Positions 1 to 7,695 of a stretch of 12,586 nt of DNA are shown in pieces. The position numbers and the translations under genes are program-made. The notes beneath the pieces were generated by a model, which was not told the origin of the DNA, searched no databases, and saw nothing but the letters and a program-made list of their open reading frames with translations. The stretch spans positions 1 to 12,586 of the forward strand of contig JAQBOT010000447.1 in assembly GCA_028287885.1 (NCBI GenBank). The letters run 5' to 3'. Each line of letters begins with the position of its first letter. Positions within the stretch are counted from its first letter, which is position 1. This stretch comes from Pedobacter sp. GTDB taxonomy: Bacteria > Bacteroidota > Bacteroidia > Sphingobacteriales > Sphingobacteriaceae.

Positions 1-1
1 C

Positions 2-106
2 TTTATCGTACCCGGTGCCTGTTACTTTTATATCTTAATTTTTGGCTGGTATTGCATGAAAAAAGTTCAAGTCTCTGTAGAGTCTGCTGTTCGCGTGAAC
101 CACTAA
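2..106 (+). CDS. C-terminal end of a membrane transporter, probably sugar MFS (partial)
   Basis: Only the last 34 codons and the TAA stop (104-106) are inside the window; the gene begins upstream. The visible tail starts FIVPGACYFYILIFGWYCMKK: an aromatic and aliphatic transmembrane stretch, then a lysine pair and a short polar tail ending VNH. A final hydrophobic helix holding Tyr, Phe and Gly-Trp-Tyr and closing on positive residues resembles the end of FucP-like sugar MFS permeases of Bacteroidota. The match is short and the family call is an inference. It is followed by a strong intrinsic terminator, so it ends its own transcription unit and is not co-transcribed with the next gene. It could be another polytopic transporter. 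Confidence 0.5.
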   Translation, partial: FIVPGACYFYILIFGWYCMKKVQVSVESAVRVNH

Positions 107-158
107 TTAAGCTTGCTAAACAAAGCCATACCATCGGCTTTAACAAATACCTAAATCA

Positions 159-208
159 CCGACTTAGCTCTTATCATATCTGGAAAAGAGTTAAGTCGGT
201 TTTTATTT
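159..208 (+). terminator. Rho-independent terminator
   Basis: Two 14-base arms (159-172 CCGACTTAGCTCTT and 186-199 AAGAGTTAAGTCGG) pair over their full length with one G-U wobble, around a 13-base loop. A T-rich run follows (200-208, TTTTTATTT). It sits about 50 bases after the stop of the partial transporter and in the right orientation for it. Confidence 0.88.
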
Positions 209-237
209 GGCATTATACTTTAATTTGCTAATATTTG
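206..237 (+). promoter_or_regulatory. Candidate Bacteroidota-type promoter for the 103-residue gene
   Basis: TTTG at 206-209 is followed after 20 bases by AATATTTG at 230-237, one mismatch from the TAnnTTTG -7 element used by the primary sigma factor of Bacteroidota. Transcription would begin about 12 bases before the ATG at 256, giving a very short leader. The motif is short and the region is AT-rich, so chance is possible. Confidence 0.35.
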
Positions 238-255
238 TAGTATTCAATATGTAAT

Positions 256-567
256 ATGATCGTAACCGTTGTTCCTATCATCGAACCAGAGATTAAGCCG
301 GCTGTCCCTTTAGCAAAAGTGATGAATGAAAGATTGACTCGTTTTGCGAAGGAGCTACAGGACTTGCACTTGAGAGATCTTGAGCAAGTTGAACCTATGT
401 TTGATGACCTCGTTGTTTATATTGGCTACAACAGCAAATACAGTGTCAGGTGGAGGGTTGTTAATGACGTTCCAAAAGAGGTGGAGCAACTTGTAGGAGA
501 GAAGTGCGCGCAACTGGGATATATTAGGTGGAAGACGCTGACGGTAAACACCTTTAACGGTCGTTAA
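256..567 (+). CDS. Small hypothetical protein (103 aa)
   Basis: I do not recognise the family. The protein is soluble and charged, with no signal peptide or membrane segment. It has a proline-rich start (residues 7-18), a probable helix rich in charged residues (about 20-48, LTRFAKELQDLHLRDLEQ), and then short hydrophobic, likely beta, segments (DLVVYIGY at 51-58, YSVRWRVV at 62-69). A single Cys lies at residue 84. No Shine-Dalgarno is visible. An ATG-TAA minimal frame at 249-254 lies directly before the start. The gene stands alone after a terminator and converges on the MFS gene, sharing TTAA at 564-567 as overlapping stops. It is probably real because it has an open frame, a candidate promoter and no competing gene on the other strand, but this is not certain. 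Confidence 0.55.
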   Translation: MIVTVVPIIEPEIKPAVPLAKVMNERLTRFAKELQDLHLRDLEQVEPMFDDLVVYIGYNSKYSVRWRVVNDVPKEVEQLVGEKCAQLGYIRWKTLTVNTFNGR

Positions 568-1793
568 GCTTGTTCAGGATTTTTCTTTGCCATCGATACG
601 ATGAGCAGCATGACTAAGCCAGACAAGATCGTGATCACCAGATAACTTGCGGCGAGGTTTCCCTCATCCTTTGCTGGTAAGAAAGAAATGATGCCATAAC
701 TTAGAAAAGAGACGATAACATAATTGATACCGCCGGTCAGTCCGCTTGCTATACCAGCATTCTTCGGAAACTTACCCAAACAATAGGTAAAATAATTATT
801 GAAGATGTAACCCGCAGTCACATGGATGATAAAGGCGAAGAAAAGCATTGCATATACATTTTCTATGAACCTGATGCTGACTATCATACAGGCGACAAAC
901 AACAGTTGTAAGCCAAGGTTTGCTTTCATTTTCCTAAAGAACGGTTTATTGATCGTCGCTTTACCTATGAATCCACCAACCATCCAGGCAAAGCCTAGTA
1001 AGAGCGAACTGTAGCCGGCAATAACTGGAGATAATCCAAACTTATGTTCAATTATAAAGGGGCCAGTCATGTTGTACACCATGATCATGCAATAGGCAAG
1101 CCCGAGCATAACAATGCCCAGGGTGAAACTTGCTGTACTGATCATCTGGATGTATACGTTTGTTATGGATTTCAACTTGAATGCCGCAAAGTGCTGTAAG
1201 GTTTCACCGCTGTATATCAGCTCTAAGACGGCCATCACCAACGCCAGTCCGGCCAGTAGGTAAAAATTAGATTCCCAGCCAAAAATGGTTTGCAGGTATC
1301 CACCGAGAAATGGTGCTACAATGGGACCAGTTGACCAAATGATGGAGAAAAGACTTAAATAATGTTTCAGTTTTTCACCGGAAAAGACATCAACAAAGTA
1401 GGCGCGTTTGGCGACGATTATGGTACCTACCGTAAACCCATGAAGGATCCTCATAAGATATATAATATAGATGTTGTGACAAGTGGCGATGATGATGCAG
1501 GACAGGGCGAAAATGATCAGCGCGATCAAGCTCAGCCGATAGCGTCCAAAGCTGTCTACCACACTTCCGATAAACAATTGGGATATTCCGTAGCTGATCA
1601 GAAACAAACTCAGGGTTAATTGAACCTGGATATCGCTTACCTGCATATCTGCAGCCATTGTAGGCAAGGAAGGAATGTATATGTCGGTGGCAAAGCCGGA
1701 TAATGGAAGTAAAGCGAATGCAAGAAGGGTGGATACGCCCTGATTTTTCGTATGTAAACTCTTTTGACTTCCGCTGTTATTACTCAAGGCCAT
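564..1793 (-). CDS. Bcr/CflA-family MFS drug or metabolite exporter (409 aa)
   Basis: Inner-membrane proton-driven exporter of the major facilitator superfamily, most like the Bcr/CflA drug:H+ antiporter branch. Visible hallmarks are FATDIYIPSLPTM in the first helix (residues 34-46), the motif-A loop GSVVDSFGRYR (76-86), an RILHG...AKRAYFVD stretch after helix 4, and GPIVAPFLGGYLQ as motif C. Length is normal for a 12-helix carrier (about 400). The frame extends to a TTG at 1838, but that codon lies inside a TAccTTTGC promoter element. The ATG at 1793-1791 gives the usual short hydrophilic N-terminus, so it is preferred. The gene lies 80 bases after the TonB-dependent receptor on the same strand, so it may export a ligand or precursor related to that receptor. 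Its substrate is unknown. Confidence 0.86.
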   Translation of the reverse strand: MALSNNSGSQKSLHTKNQGVSTLLAFALLPLSGFATDIYIPSLPTMAADMQVSDIQVQLTLSLFLISYGISQLFIGSVVDSFGRYRLSLIALIIFALSCIIIATCHNIYIIYLMRILHGFTVGTIIVAKRAYFVDVFSGEKLKHYLSLFSIIWSTGPIVAPFLGGYLQTIFGWESNFYLLAGLALVMAVLELIYSGETLQHFAAFKLKSITNVYIQMISTASFTLGIVMLGLAYCMIMVYNMTGPFIIEHKFGLSPVIAGYSSLLLGFAWMVGGFIGKATINKPFFRKMKANLGLQLLFVACMIVSIRFIENVYAMLFFAFIIHVTAGYIFNNYFTYCLGKFPKNAGIASGLTGGINYVIVSFLSYGIISFLPAKDEGNLAASYLVITILSGLVMLLIVSMAKKNPEQA

Positions 1794-1833
1794 ATTACTT
1801 TTTATTCGTCGATGAAAATTCTCATCAAGGGGA

Positions 1834-1843
1834 GGCAAAGGTA
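1834..1843 (-). promoter_or_regulatory. Candidate -7 element for the Bcr/CflA gene
   Basis: Read on the minus strand the sequence is TACCTTTGCC, a perfect match to TAnnTTTG(C). It lies about 40 bases upstream of the ATG at 1793. No convincing TTG -33 element sits at the expected distance. If used, it would express the exporter independently of the receptor gene and rules out the TTG at 1838 as a start. Confidence 0.45.
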
Positions 1844-1873
1844 AGTTTTCAATTCTATAAAATATATAGCACC

Positions 1874-3955
1874 CTACCTATTGAAACGATAGCTGAGGCC
1901 GGCGTAGAAGTTGCGGGTTGCTGCCGGGTTGTAATACCTTGATCCGGCGGCATTCAAATCATTTCCAAGACTATATTGCTCATTAAGCAGATTATCTACC
2001 CCGGCATAAATTTCAAGGCTGCTTTTATTCATTCTAAGGCCAGTCCAACCCACTTTTGCTTGTACAAGGTTGTAACGTCTAGAATATACGGTGTTTGCAT
2101 CATTAAGCGGGATCGTTGCGGTATAATTATGCTGTACAAAGAAGTAGAGACCAGCCGGGAATTGTACGTCAACACTGCTTGTGACGGTGTGCTTTGGTAC
2201 GCCCGTTAGATCATTCCCTGAATAGTCTGCTGTTCTGTCCAGGTAATTGCTGAATTTAAAACGACTGTGGGTATAGGCATTTCTGAGTTGAAGACTTCTG
2301 ATGAAGCGGGTTTTAGCATAAGGGAAAATAAAGGCGCTTACGGCACTTTCCAGGCCATACTGCTTTGTACCTCCTGCATTGATGAAGAATTCAGTATCAT
2401 TTTCATTAAGTCTCCTTACAATTGCATTGTTCAGGTGGTAATAGAAACCGGTTAGATCCAGAGAGATGCGGTTGTCAACCGTTTGGAAGCGTAGGCCCGT
2501 TTCATAATTCCATCCAGACTCTGGTTGCAGATCAACATTGATTACGTTGTTTGAGGCCCGTACTTCTGCCAGTGTAGGTGGCGAATAGCCCTTGCTGATT
2601 GATGCCCTAAAAGAAATGGAGGGGTCAAATAAATACGACAAGGCCAGTCTTGGCATAAACTGGACGTCGAAGTTTTTACTTTGTTGGGCGATTGCGACAG
2701 GTGCAAGGCTTTCATAATTGTATTTGTACAAGTTTGCACTTGCTGAAAGTTCGACCAGCAGCTTCTTGTACAAATCGAGGTTGATGTGGGCGAATGCAAA
2801 GTTTGAACTTGCTTTAAGCTTGTCGGATGCCTGGACAGCAGCCGGAGCTCCAAAATTATTGTCGTAGTTATCGTTGTCTGAAGCAGTACCTGATCCCTCA
2901 AAGCCAAGATTTACCGAGTAGTCGATGTCTGTTGCATTTTTTTCATATTGCAGATAAGTACGCAATCCTAATGTGAATTCTTTACGGTGTTCGTAGTTTG
3001 TAATGAAGGGGTTCTTGAGATCCGTATAGCTTGTAAATACAGATGCAACATGCTTAATGTGTTCGGAAATCTGCCAGCTGTTTGAAATGCCAGCAAAAAG
3101 CATTTTGCTTAAGATGCCTGCCTGCTGTTCAACAGCACTCCGAATTGCACCTGCAGCCGGTCTTGAAGCCCGGGGATTTAGCGCCAGCTGTGCCGCTGTT
3201 AATCCACCCGGTGTTTGATAGTTAAGATCAGAGTAGAAAATTAAGGCCTGAAGATTCGCGGAAGGACTGTATTCAAGTTTCTGAGCGATTTGAAAATATT
3301 TACGTTTCATTCCACTATGTTCCCTATAGCCATCACTGGTCTGATAAGCCTGTGTTATCGCAAGGTGGTACTTATTCCAGTCCTTGCTAAGGGTGACATG
3401 CTCATGAAATGAGCCGAAAGCGCCGCCTTCCAGCTTTAAGCTTGCTGTTGGTGTCTGGATGTTATTTCCAGATTGCAATAGTACAACTCCACCGGAGTTT
3501 GTTCCATAAATACTACTCTGAGGACCCTTAAGGATTTGTATTTGACCCAAGGCACTTACATCCAACGCGTTTAAATAGCTATTACCTCCAGCATCTGTTA
3601 ATGGAAATTCGTCAAAATAGATTTTAACATTACGAATACCAAAAGGTGAGCGTAAGAGGCTACCGCGAATGGAAAGCCGGTAACTGCCTGGCGAGCGTTC
3701 TTCCATACGAACTCCTGGCACCGTATTTACTGCGGGTAGGAGAGAACTACTGCTTTGCTGTTGTAAAATTTGAGCGTTGAGCAGGCCAACGGCTGCGGTT
3801 GCACGCATTAAGGGTTGTGCCTTAAAGTAAGGCCTGATTACAACTTCCTTAAGGGTCTTCGAGGTGTCTGGTGTATTTTGAGCAAAGGCGCAAGAATAAA
3901 ACGAGAGAAAGAGGATAGTAGCAGTTAATTTGATCAATGTGGTTGGTTTAGTCAT
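1874..3955 (-). CDS. TonB-dependent outer-membrane receptor, siderophore/metal-type (693 aa)
   Basis: Outer-membrane beta-barrel that takes up a ligand using TonB energy. A signal peptide of about 25 residues ends AFA|Q. A TonB-box-like LKEVVIRPY follows at about 35-43, then the plug domain to about 165, with SIRGS (95-99), GIRNVKIYFDEFPLTDAGGN (106-125) and ILKGPQSSIYGTNSGGVV (141-158). The rest is barrel, closing with the typical AGVDNLLNEQYS and final FYAGLSYRFNR. It lacks the N-terminal carboxypeptidase-like domain of SusC proteins and has no SusD partner, so it resembles FecA/BtuB-type receptors rather than glycan importers. The frame extends to an ATG at 4000, but the ATG at 3955 starts a proper signal peptide and overlaps the upstream stop by 8 bases. 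The ligand is not deducible. Confidence 0.9.
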   Translation of the reverse strand: MTKPTTLIKLTATILFLSFYSCAFAQNTPDTSKTLKEVVIRPYFKAQPLMRATAAVGLLNAQILQQQSSSSLLPAVNTVPGVRMEERSPGSYRLSIRGSLLRSPFGIRNVKIYFDEFPLTDAGGNSYLNALDVSALGQIQILKGPQSSIYGTNSGGVVLLQSGNNIQTPTASLKLEGGAFGSFHEHVTLSKDWNKYHLAITQAYQTSDGYREHSGMKRKYFQIAQKLEYSPSANLQALIFYSDLNYQTPGGLTAAQLALNPRASRPAAGAIRSAVEQQAGILSKMLFAGISNSWQISEHIKHVASVFTSYTDLKNPFITNYEHRKEFTLGLRTYLQYEKNATDIDYSVNLGFEGSGTASDNDNYDNNFGAPAAVQASDKLKASSNFAFAHINLDLYKKLLVELSASANLYKYNYESLAPVAIAQQSKNFDVQFMPRLALSYLFDPSISFRASISKGYSPPTLAEVRASNNVINVDLQPESGWNYETGLRFQTVDNRISLDLTGFYYHLNNAIVRRLNENDTEFFINAGGTKQYGLESAVSAFIFPYAKTRFIRSLQLRNAYTHSRFKFSNYLDRTADYSGNDLTGVPKHTVTSSVDVQFPAGLYFFVQHNYTATIPLNDANTVYSRRYNLVQAKVGWTGLRMNKSSLEIYAGVDNLLNEQYSLGNDLNAAGSRYYNPAATRNFYAGLSYRFNR

Positions 3956-5447
3956 GTTTATTACTTTGAAACTTCGCTTCGATCCAAGCAAGAAAATCAT
4001 AGAACTTTATTATCTGCAGTTCATATTTTTCATTCTGGATCTGGCTTATTAGGGGCTGCAATTTCTTAAAGATTAAATTGTTTTTTACGACGCTATTTTT
4101 ATGGGGATCTAGAATGGCAATTTTAAAGATTAATTTCTCTATTTTCAAGACTACACCTTTATTTTGTGGTAATCGTTTGTATGCGCGGATTTCATATTGG
4201 ATGTACTCGATATCGCCCAATTCATAACGAATGATAATGCCGAGAAGTTTTGCCGCTTTGTAAATAGCACTATGGTAGTTTGCCTTTCCAAGCAGCGTTA
4301 TTTGATTGATGTACTTCAAGGCTTTATCCCGCTGTTTTAGTTCAAAATGCGCCAAGCCACAGTAAAATAACAATTCGCAATGTCTTTCATAGTCTGTGAT
4401 GATGGAATCTTTCAAGGATTGATTTTCTTGACTGGCTGAAAGTGCAAGTGCTGCTGCAAAATGGTTTTCGCCGATAAGTCGCGTCATTTGGAAAATAACG
4501 ACGGTTTTCGCAACCCTTTGGTTAAACTGTTCCGTGTTCTTTTCTTGTATCAATGCTTTGACTTTCAATATATATTCAGGCATCTGCTTATAGGCACGGA
4601 TGGTGCGCAAACTGTCTAATATACCTTCCAAGGTAGATAGATAATCCAAATGCAGGTAACCTGCATTTTCCATGTTGTTTTGAAACAATGCATCAAGTTC
4701 GGAGAAGGTTTTTAATGCAGATCGATAATCGCCAATTGAAGTAAAAAAGAAAGATTGAAACATCAGGTGCAGCTTGGTTGCTTGAAAGTTAAATGCAACT
4801 TTGCTCGTCACCAGGCTAAGTTCACTCAATAGGAGATCGTTGAATGTTCTTTTCGCTTCTTCGGAAACGGACATTCCAAGACAGGTTAATCTTGTTTTTA
4901 AAATTTCAAACAGTGAATGGTGGTCATGTACCTGCGATAAGCTTTTTAGGCTGCTCTTCCCTTTGGTCTGAAGTTCGAGGAGTTTACTTTCGTTCATATC
5001 AGGGAAGTTCAGGTTGGCTAACATGTCGAGTTCCTCTCTGCAGCACATGTATTCCATCAGGTAGTTCTGCGTCGAACCAGCCAACTTCTGTGCTTTGCCG
5101 AGTTCTTTAAAGCCTTCTGAAACGAGTGCCCGTTCAAACAATATTCTAGCCCGCATAAAGGACTGCATTTGCTGGAACAAGGAATCCTTTTCGCACTTGA
5201 AATAGACAAGGCTATTTGTTAAGGTTTTAACCAAATAATTGGCCGTGGTCTCAAATGAAGCTTCCGGATGTATGCTATGGAGTTTATTTTGAAGGTGTGA
5301 GATGTCTTTAAGTTGAGTTTGATCTATGATGTCAAATAAGGCAAGATAGGCGCGGTCGCCGGATTGTTTCTTGCAATAAAGTTTGAAATACCTTTTTTCT
5401 GTGCTGGATAAAGTTTTAACCAATCTGACTACGTCGCTTTTGAGCAT
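3948..5447 (-). CDS. All-helical TPR-like protein of unknown function (499 aa)
   Basis: Cytoplasmic, with no signal peptide or membrane helix; helix-forming residues dominate throughout. Two stretches look like degenerate tetratricopeptide repeats: about 222-255 (ending GDYRSALKTFSELDALF) and about 357-387 (LLFYCGLAHFELKQRDKALK). The N-terminal 85 residues (LVKTLSSTEKRYFKLYCKK, then FETTANYLVKTLTNSLVYF) form a separate compact helical block. I recall similar proteins of about 500 residues, starting with a K(S/T)LS..EKR.FKL pattern, as Bacteroidota-specific hypotheticals, but cannot name a function. Its stop overlaps the TonB receptor start (ATGACTAA, 3948-3955), implying coupled translation. 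It opens the leftward unit and is divergent from the ribokinase operon. A regulatory or scaffold role is possible but unproven. Confidence 0.8.
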   Translation of the reverse strand: MLKSDVVRLVKTLSSTEKRYFKLYCKKQSGDRAYLALFDIIDQTQLKDISHLQNKLHSIHPEASFETTANYLVKTLTNSLVYFKCEKDSLFQQMQSFMRARILFERALVSEGFKELGKAQKLAGSTQNYLMEYMCCREELDMLANLNFPDMNESKLLELQTKGKSSLKSLSQVHDHHSLFEILKTRLTCLGMSVSEEAKRTFNDLLLSELSLVTSKVAFNFQATKLHLMFQSFFFTSIGDYRSALKTFSELDALFQNNMENAGYLHLDYLSTLEGILDSLRTIRAYKQMPEYILKVKALIQEKNTEQFNQRVAKTVVIFQMTRLIGENHFAAALALSASQENQSLKDSIITDYERHCELLFYCGLAHFELKQRDKALKYINQITLLGKANYHSAIYKAAKLLGIIIRYELGDIEYIQYEIRAYKRLPQNKGVVLKIEKLIFKIAILDPHKNSVVKNNLIFKKLQPLISQIQNEKYELQIIKFYDFLAWIEAKFQSNKHD

Positions 5448-5704
5448 GAGTAAAGGTTTTAGGTAGCTTTTATGCTGAGTAGGAACAAGGCATTACCTCT
5501 ATTAATTTACACATCGGTTTTCATACTTATTGGTATTTAAATAATTTAAAGTTCTAATTACTTATAAAACAGCAACATAGATTCGGTAAGCACTAAGGTT
5601 TGTACCTCTGAGATTGTTAATTCCATCCTTTTTTGGCATTAATCCCTTGGCCGCTTAACATACATTTGATCAGAATAACCAAATATATCTTTTACCTGTA
5701 TCGC
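5448..5704. promoter_or_regulatory. Divergent intergenic control region
   Basis: This 257-base AT-rich gap separates the leftward helical-protein/receptor unit from the rightward ribokinase operon, so both promoters should lie here. Candidates are weak. For the rightward operon there is TTTG (5665-5668), 17 bases, then TATCTTTT (5686-5693), one mismatch from TAnnTTTG; also AAGGTTTG at 5595-5602. For the leftward unit, the minus strand carries TATATTTG at 5687-5680, a perfect -7 match but with a leader of about 230 bases. I saw no riboswitch-like structure and no open frame of interest here. Confidence 0.5.
5536..5550. repeat. 15-base AT-rich palindrome, possible operator
   Basis: TTTAAAT and ATTTAAA are perfect 7-base inverted arms around a central A. 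The palindrome lies about 90 bases upstream of the leftward gene start and 155 bases upstream of the rightward one. Its base composition is so AT-rich that chance is a real possibility. Confidence 0.35.
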
Positions 5705-6640
5705 ATGGATGTCAAGAAAATAATTGTCGTCGGCAGTACCAATATGGACATGGTTGTAAAAACCAGCCATTTGCCAGCTATTGGAGAAACTGTATTGGGC
5801 GGATCCTTTTTTATGAATCCCGGAGGTAAAGGTGCAAACCAGGCTGTGGCGATTGCCCGGCTAGGTGGGGACGTTACCTTTATCACTAAGACCGGCAATG
5901 ACGTCTTTGGTAAGCAATCCTCACAGCTCTTCGACGACGAAGGCATCAATACCTTGTACATTCTGGCAGATGACAGCCTGCCTTCAGGGGTAGCGTTAAT
6001 TACCGTTGATGAACATGGGGAAAACAGTATTGTTGTGGCTTCTGGAGCAAACGCGAACCTGTTGCCCACTGAGGTAGAATCAATATTCAAAAAAATCAAT
6101 CGCATTGACATTATCCTCCTGCAATTGGAGATCCCAATGGAAACCGTAAATCTCGTTGCGAGATACGCCGCTGCAAATAAAATCAAGCTTATCGTTAATC
6201 CAGCCCCCGCAAATATCTTATCCCCGGAACTGCTAAGAAACATAGATATCATCACGCCTAATGCGAAAGAAGCAGAAATGCTTACTGGCATAAGGATTAG
6301 AAACATCGACTCTGCAGAGCGGGCGGCAATCAGTCTTTCTAAGAAGGGCGTTAAACATGTTATCATAACCTTAGGCCGGCTGGGAGCTGCTGTTTACACG
6401 GAGGGGAAATTCAGTATGATCCCCACCCCTGAAGTAGAGGCGGTAGATACCACGGCAGCAGGCGATGTATTTAATGGCGCTCTGGCAGTAGCACTCTCCG
6501 AAGGTCAGGAGCTTCTTAAAGCTGTAGAGTTTTCTTGCCTTGCATCGTCACTATCGGTGACTAAGCTTGGTGCCCAATCTTCAATTCCATTCCGCAATGA
6601 GCTTATCGTAAAGAAATTTAAAATGGTAGATCCGGAATAA
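5705..6640 (+). CDS. rbsK: Ribokinase, PfkB family (311 aa)
   Basis: Cytoplasmic ATP-dependent sugar kinase, by family ribose to ribose-5-phosphate. Seen in order: GSTNMDMVV near the N-terminus (10-18, Asp15 for sugar binding), the PfkB signature region [18 protein letters not shown] (38-55), LQLEIP (139-144), NPAPAN (165-170), the NAKEAE phosphate/Mg motif (186-191), and [12 protein letters not shown] (248-259) with catalytic base Asp254, followed by GAQSSIP (289-295). DTTAAGD is the form typical of ribokinase rather than fructokinase, and the length is normal (about 305). The frame extends to a TTG at 5633, but the ATG at 5705 gives the standard N-terminus, so it is preferred. No Shine-Dalgarno is visible. 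It is the first gene of the rightward operon, 22 bases before the permease. Another pentose or nucleoside as substrate cannot be excluded. Confidence 0.9.
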   Translation: MDVKKIIVVGSTNMDMVVKTSHLPAIGETVLGGSFFMNPGGKGANQAVAIARLGGDVTFITKTGNDVFGKQSSQLFDDEGINTLYILADDSLPSGVALITVDEHGENSIVVASGANANLLPTEVESIFKKINRIDIILLQLEIPMETVNLVARYAAANKIKLIVNPAPANILSPELLRNIDIITPNAKEAEMLTGIRIRNIDSAERAAISLSKKGVKHVIITLGRLGAAVYTEGKFSMIPTPEVEAVDTTAAGDVFNGALAVALSEGQELLKAVEFSCLASSLSVTKLGAQSSIPFRNELIVKKFKMVDPE

Positions 6641-6662
6641 ATGTTCGTCTAAATCTAGAATT

Positions 6663-7664
6663 ATGTTCATAGTTGAAAATTATATTGTCGCCGTATTTTT
6701 TTGTGTTATTACAATGCTTTGCTGGGGATCCTGGGCGAACACTCAGAAAATGGTGTCGGGCAGGTGGAGGTACGAATTGTTTTACTGGGATTATGTAATT
6801 GGTATTTTTGTGTTCTCCTTGCTTGCAGCCTTTACGCTCGGAAGCTTTGGTGATGCTGGACGGAGCTTTTTAAACGATCTGTCGCAGGCATCATTTGCAA
6901 ACCTGAAAAGTGCATTTATTGGTGGAGTTATCTTCAACCTGGCCAACATTTTACTTACAACGGCAATCGCGATAGCGGGGATGGCGGTCGCGTTCCCGGT
7001 TGGAATCGGCATCGCTTTAATCCTTGGCGTGGTGGTCAATTATTTTCTCCTGGAAAAAGGTGATCCTTTGTTGCTCTTCGTTGGCGTTGCCCTGGTTTCT
7101 GTAGCAATTGTTCTAAACGGTATTGCTTTCCGTGCCGGGGAGTCTGGCAAGAAAAAAGCAGGTGGTAAAGGAATTCTGATCTCTGTTCTCGCTGGTGTGT
7201 TGATGTCATTGTTCTACCGGTTTGTTGCAGGCTCTATGGATCTGAACGACTTTGTTTCGCCTGCTTCAGGTAAAATGACCCCGTATACAGCCTGTGTAGT
7301 TTTTTCAACCGGCATACTCATTAGCAATTTGCTTTTCAATACGATTATGATGAAGCGGCCTGTTGAGGGACCAAAATTAAGCTACAAGGAATATTTTTCT
7401 GGTAGAAAAGGCCTTCACTTGGTAGGCTTACTTGGTGGATCAATTTGGGCGCTGGGCAATCTATTCAATTTAATTGCCGCCGGAAAAGCGGGACCAGCAA
7501 TTTCGTATGGCCTGGGGCAGGGTGCAACCCTTATTGCTGTACTGTGGGGGGTTCTTGTCTGGCGTGAGTTTAAGAACGCCTCTCCAAAAATTGTAGGTTT
7601 CCTTACCGGCATGTTCGTTTTTTTCATTGCCGGCTTGGGATTGATCATTATTTCGGGAAAGTAA
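6663..7664 (+). CDS. 10-TM DMT-type sugar/ureide-permease-like transporter (333 aa)
   Basis: Inner-membrane permease with two five-helix halves joined by a basic loop (about 159-169, GESGKKKAGGKG). Visible motifs are WGSWANTQK (21-29), YWDYVIG (41-47), IFNLANILLTTAI (90-102), AVAFPVGIGIALILG (108-122) and, in the second half, GGSIWALGNLFNLIAAGKAG (258-277) with GLGQGATLIAVLWGVLVWREF (from 283). This mix resembles the drug/metabolite superfamily, in particular the ureide-permease and GRP glucose/ribose families; I cannot separate these by eye. It lies directly after ribokinase (22-base gap), which argues for ribose or a ribonucleoside-like substrate that the kinase would trap. No Shine-Dalgarno is visible, as for its neighbours. 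Confidence 0.78.
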   Translation: MFIVENYIVAVFFCVITMLCWGSWANTQKMVSGRWRYELFYWDYVIGIFVFSLLAAFTLGSFGDAGRSFLNDLSQASFANLKSAFIGGVIFNLANILLTTAIAIAGMAVAFPVGIGIALILGVVVNYFLLEKGDPLLLFVGVALVSVAIVLNGIAFRAGESGKKKAGGKGILISVLAGVLMSLFYRFVAGSMDLNDFVSPASGKMTPYTACVVFSTGILISNLLFNTIMMKRPVEGPKLSYKEYFSGRKGLHLVGLLGGSIWALGNLFNLIAAGKAGPAISYGLGQGATLIAVLWGVLVWREFKNASPKIVGFLTGMFVFFIAGLGLIIISGK

Positions 7665-7695
7665 TCAAGTATATAAAAAACTAATAAAACCAGAT

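Noticed and set aside
1794..1873. Possible terminator between the receptor and the exporter
   Set aside because: Only a 5-base AT stem (CTATA/TATAG) is present near 1852-1870, with no T-run in the right position, so read-through into the exporter gene is plausible.
2542..2907. Leftward 121-codon open frame inside the receptor gene
   Set aside because: It is a second frame on the same strand as the TonB receptor barrel. Its Thr/Ser/Gln-rich translation is typical of an out-of-frame reading.
3956..4000. Upstream ATG start for the TonB-dependent receptor
   Set aside because: It would place 15 residues, including three basic ones, before an otherwise complete signal peptide. The ATG at 3955 gives a normal signal peptide and a typical overlap with the previous stop.
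5633..5704. Upstream TTG start extending ribokinase by 24 residues
   Set aside because: The extension is absent from the ribokinase family pattern. [15 protein letters not shown] from 5705 is the standard N-terminus, and the weak promoter candidate at 5665-5693 lies inside the extension.
5692..6366. Long leftward open frame (224 codons) opposite ribokinase
   Set aside because: It is antisense to a frame carrying every PfkB motif, and its translation is a low-complexity Ser/Ile-rich shadow with no domain.
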